From positions 1,426,001 to 1,490,000 of the forward strand of contig CP065008.1 in assembly GCA_016699735.1 (NCBI GenBank): DNA of 64,000 nucleotides. The letters are read 5' to 3'. The notes below the pieces were generated by a model. That model did not search any database, had not been told where the DNA came from, and saw nothing but the letters and a program-made list of their open reading frames with translations. Below, in pieces: positions 62,181 through 64,000 of the stretch. The translations under genes were made by a program, and so were the position numbers. Numbering within the stretch: the stretch's first letter is position 1; each line of letters starts with the position of its first letter. The DNA comes from Alphaproteobacteria bacterium (GTDB lineage: Bacteria > Pseudomonadota > Alphaproteobacteria > Micavibrionales > Micavibrionaceae).

Positions 62181-63283
62181 ATGCACCAGAAATCATCCCG
62201 TTTGTTGTTCTTTATGTGTGCGCTTTTCTCTGCGCCGGTAGCGTATGCGGAGGATACGGATGCTTTTGCAACCAACCCTGCAGTTTCGGGAGAAATTATT
62301 CTGGAGTTGGAAGGCGAAACCAGCCTGGGATCGGATGATCCCGACGAAGAACGCGATATCGCCGCTATTAACGCAGAAATCAGCGCCGAACTGTTAATAA
62401 CTGAGAATATTTACATTGATACCACCCTCGTCCTTGAACCCGTTCGTGATCCCGATCCGGGCAAGGACAGTTTTTTTGACGACGAGGGCGCGTATGTCGA
62501 GGAATTGACCCTGAATGTCGAATACGGTCCGTGGTCGGCTTTTGCCGGAAAATTCAATCCCGGTTCGACACGTCTTGGGTACGCGAACGGGGAATCTGGA
62601 CGGAGGATTTCGCGGAGGAATACGAAATCACCGAAAAAATAGGACTGGGCGCCGCCTATGAATACGAAAGCGAGAAATTCGGCAACCATGTCGTGGGGGC
62701 CAGCGCCTTTTTCGCCGACACGACCTTCCTTTCCGGGGCACTGGGAACAAGCCGGGAGCATATCTCACTTGAAGATGGTGGCCTGAGCAATACCGAGAAC
62801 CTGTCCTCCTATGTTGTCACCCTTGAGGGTGGTAAGATTCCCCCCATCGAGACTGTCTACTACAGGCTCGGCTACCGCCATCTGGAGGCGGCAAAGGCGG
62901 ATGAGGGCGATGACGATGAGGGCGGAGTCATTCTCACCCTCGGCAACGATTTTGCTTTTGACGTGACCGACCGGATAAAGGCCGATATTCTGACCGAGTA
63001 TACATATGTCGAGGATTTCGAAGGAACGGACGATAATAACCATTATTTCACGGTGAGCCTGGTCAACACGTTTTATGAGAACTGGAGCCTTGCGGTCGGC
63101 TATACGGCACGGGAGATTGATTCCCACGAGGATGAAACGATCCACGACCATCTTCTGCAGGTCTCAGGCGGCTATGATTTCAGCAATGGCCTGACGGCTG
63201 AAATCGGTTGGCGCAACACCGAGGAAGATGGCGTAAAAACAGACATTGCGGGGGGGATTGTCCGCTATACCTATGATTTTTAA
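62181..63283 (+). pseudogene. outer-membrane beta-barrel protein with a one-base frameshift
   Basis: Signal peptide (ends AYA-EDT), then alternating strands. The first frame (62181-62642) reads to AFAGKFNPG and then runs out; the second frame resumes with FDTSWV and ends GGIVRYTYDF, a typical terminal Phe. One extra base near 62561-62566 joins them into a ~367-residue barrel. Porin-like, with some resemblance to LbtU-type siderophore porins (weak). The single missing base is within a short T-run, so an assembly error is possible. Confidence 0.75.
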
Positions 63284-63311
63284 GGGTATTTTCCCTTAAG
63301 TTTTACATAAG
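63280..63311 (+). promoter_or_regulatory. hairpin overlapping a PmrA-like box
   Basis: TTAAGGG-N6-CCCTTAA (63280-63299) ends in TTTTA and overlaps CTTAAG-TTTTA-CATAAG (63295-63311). Sits between the barrel stop and the next sensor, 47 nt before its start; may both terminate and regulate. Confidence 0.55.
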
Positions 63312-63357
63312 AAACAGGCGTTACAGTTTATCTGTGGGCATGAATGCGGGGGATGTA

Positions 63358-64000
63358 ATGACTCAAGGGTCGTCTGTCAGCAATGAAAATAAGGCTAAGG
63401 GTGTTTCATTTTTTCATTCCCTGCGGTTTCGCATCCTTGGGATGGTAATCGGCCTGGTCGTTTTTGTCCTTTTTCTCTTTACGAGCTTCACACTCAGGGA
63501 GTTTGAGAAAGCCAACAAGGCGAATATCGAACATGAAGGGCTCCTCCTGTCCCACATGATGGAATCGGCCATTCATGACCTAGCGTTAAACAAGAATATT
63601 GAGGGAATGCAATCCTTCATCGACCGTCTGGTCGGCCAGCGGGACAAAAACGATATAGAAATCAATGTTCTCTTCAGCAAGGGGGAAAGTTCGGACATCG
63701 TGGCGAGTAACGACCCGGGCAATATAGAAGAGTCTGATGAAGAAGAACATGATGCCATGGTTCAAGTCCTCAAAACGCGCAAGCCCATCATGGACATTGA
63801 CGTCACGGACGGCGATCTTGACCCGGACGACGACCCCAGCACCTTTACGAACCCCAATCATATCGATTATTTTATCTCGCCCGGCTACCGTTACATGAGC
63901 CTGACCACTCCGCTGGCTCCCAAAGATCAGGAATTGGGCAGCATCAATGTCGTCCTGTCCCTCAGCTCCCTTGACCGGATCATGCGCTCCGCCTACACCC
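63358..64000 (+). CDS. membrane sensor protein, 3' end cut by window edge
   Basis: Open from ATG 63358 (GGGGGATGTA before it) to the window end, 214 codons. N-terminal cytoplasmic tail, a TM helix (ILGMVIGLVVFVLFLFTSFT), then a periplasmic domain with acidic stretches (ESDEEEHDAMV, DPDDDPS). Such architecture belongs to membrane histidine kinases, diguanylate cyclases or chemoreceptors; the output domain lies outside the window. Confidence 0.75.
   Translation, partial: MTQGSSVSNENKAKGVSFFHSLRFRILGMVIGLVVFVLFLFTSFTLREFEKANKANIEHEGLLLSHMMESAIHDLALNKNIEGMQSFIDRLVGQRDKNDIEINVLFSKGESSDIVASNDPGNIEESDEEEHDAMVQVLKTRKPIMDIDVTDGDLDPDDDPSTFTNPNHIDYFISPGYRYMSLTTPLAPKDQELGSINVVLSLSSLDRIMRSAYT

Overview
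The window reads as chromosomal DNA of a Gram-negative alphaproteobacterium. The support is the uvrA-ssb-gyrA gene order, a DUF3126-type small protein, an olsB-olsA-like pair for ornithine lipids, a waaA-lpxK-acyltransferase lipid A cluster, and a UbiH-type hydroxylase. The content (RTX proteins, many small secreted or membrane proteins) would fit a little-studied lineage such as the Micavibrio relatives, but that is a guess. No phage, transposon, integrase or CRISPR array was found.

Layout. 1-8.3 kb: a partial large methyltransferase, comF, a UbiH-family hydroxylase, and a tight plus-strand run grxC / nitrilase-like amidase / cystathionine beta-lyase-like enzyme / HerA-like ATPase. 8.3-14.7 kb: an XRE regulator, an LpxR-like outer-membrane enzyme, an esterase, an HNH protein with a folded leader, two related small membrane proteins, dsbB, tRNA-Leu(CAA), and a flavoprotein with no normal start codon. 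14.7-18.6 kb: a 1166-residue lipase-RTX exoprotein of mixed base composition and a small unknown ORF. 18.6-25.9 kb: SLC13 transporter divergent from an Rrf2 regulator, a pentameric ligand-gated ion channel, a thioredoxin-like/MarR pair with a visible operator, a frameshifted beta-carbonic anhydrase, an acyltransferase, and rpsD. 26-37 kb: trmJ, gltX, nadE, class II DAHP synthase, a protein carrying the motif set of class I cyclic-nucleotide phosphodiesterases, and waaA-lpxK-lpxL. 37-48 kb: a cluster of unknown secreted Cys-containing proteins (two paralogous), olsB-olsA, a phosphatase/membrane-protein pair, a MoeB-rhodanese protein, and several tiny Gly/Ala-rich peptides. 48-57 kb: uvrA, two small genes, ssb, a DUF2059-like duplicated protein, gyrA, a SET-domain methyltransferase, coaD, tRNA-Lys(TTT).

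The most interesting region is 57.4-64 kb. A PepSY protein, an OmpR-type regulator and a sensor kinase form an operon. Around it lie several copies of a CTTAAG-N5-CTTAAG direct repeat, the layout of the PmrA box known from enterobacteria. These sit before the PepSY operon, before a secreted RTX-like protein with a His-His-Asp motif recurring every 37 residues exactly, before an outer-membrane barrel gene (frameshifted here), and before a second membrane sensor that runs off the window. I infer an envelope-stress or metal-responsive regulon whose main secreted product is the HHD-repeat protein.

Data-quality note: the carbonic anhydrase and barrel genes each lack a single base within a short run of identical bases, and the flavoprotein has AUC where a start codon is expected. 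Together these could reflect consensus errors in the assembly rather than biology.
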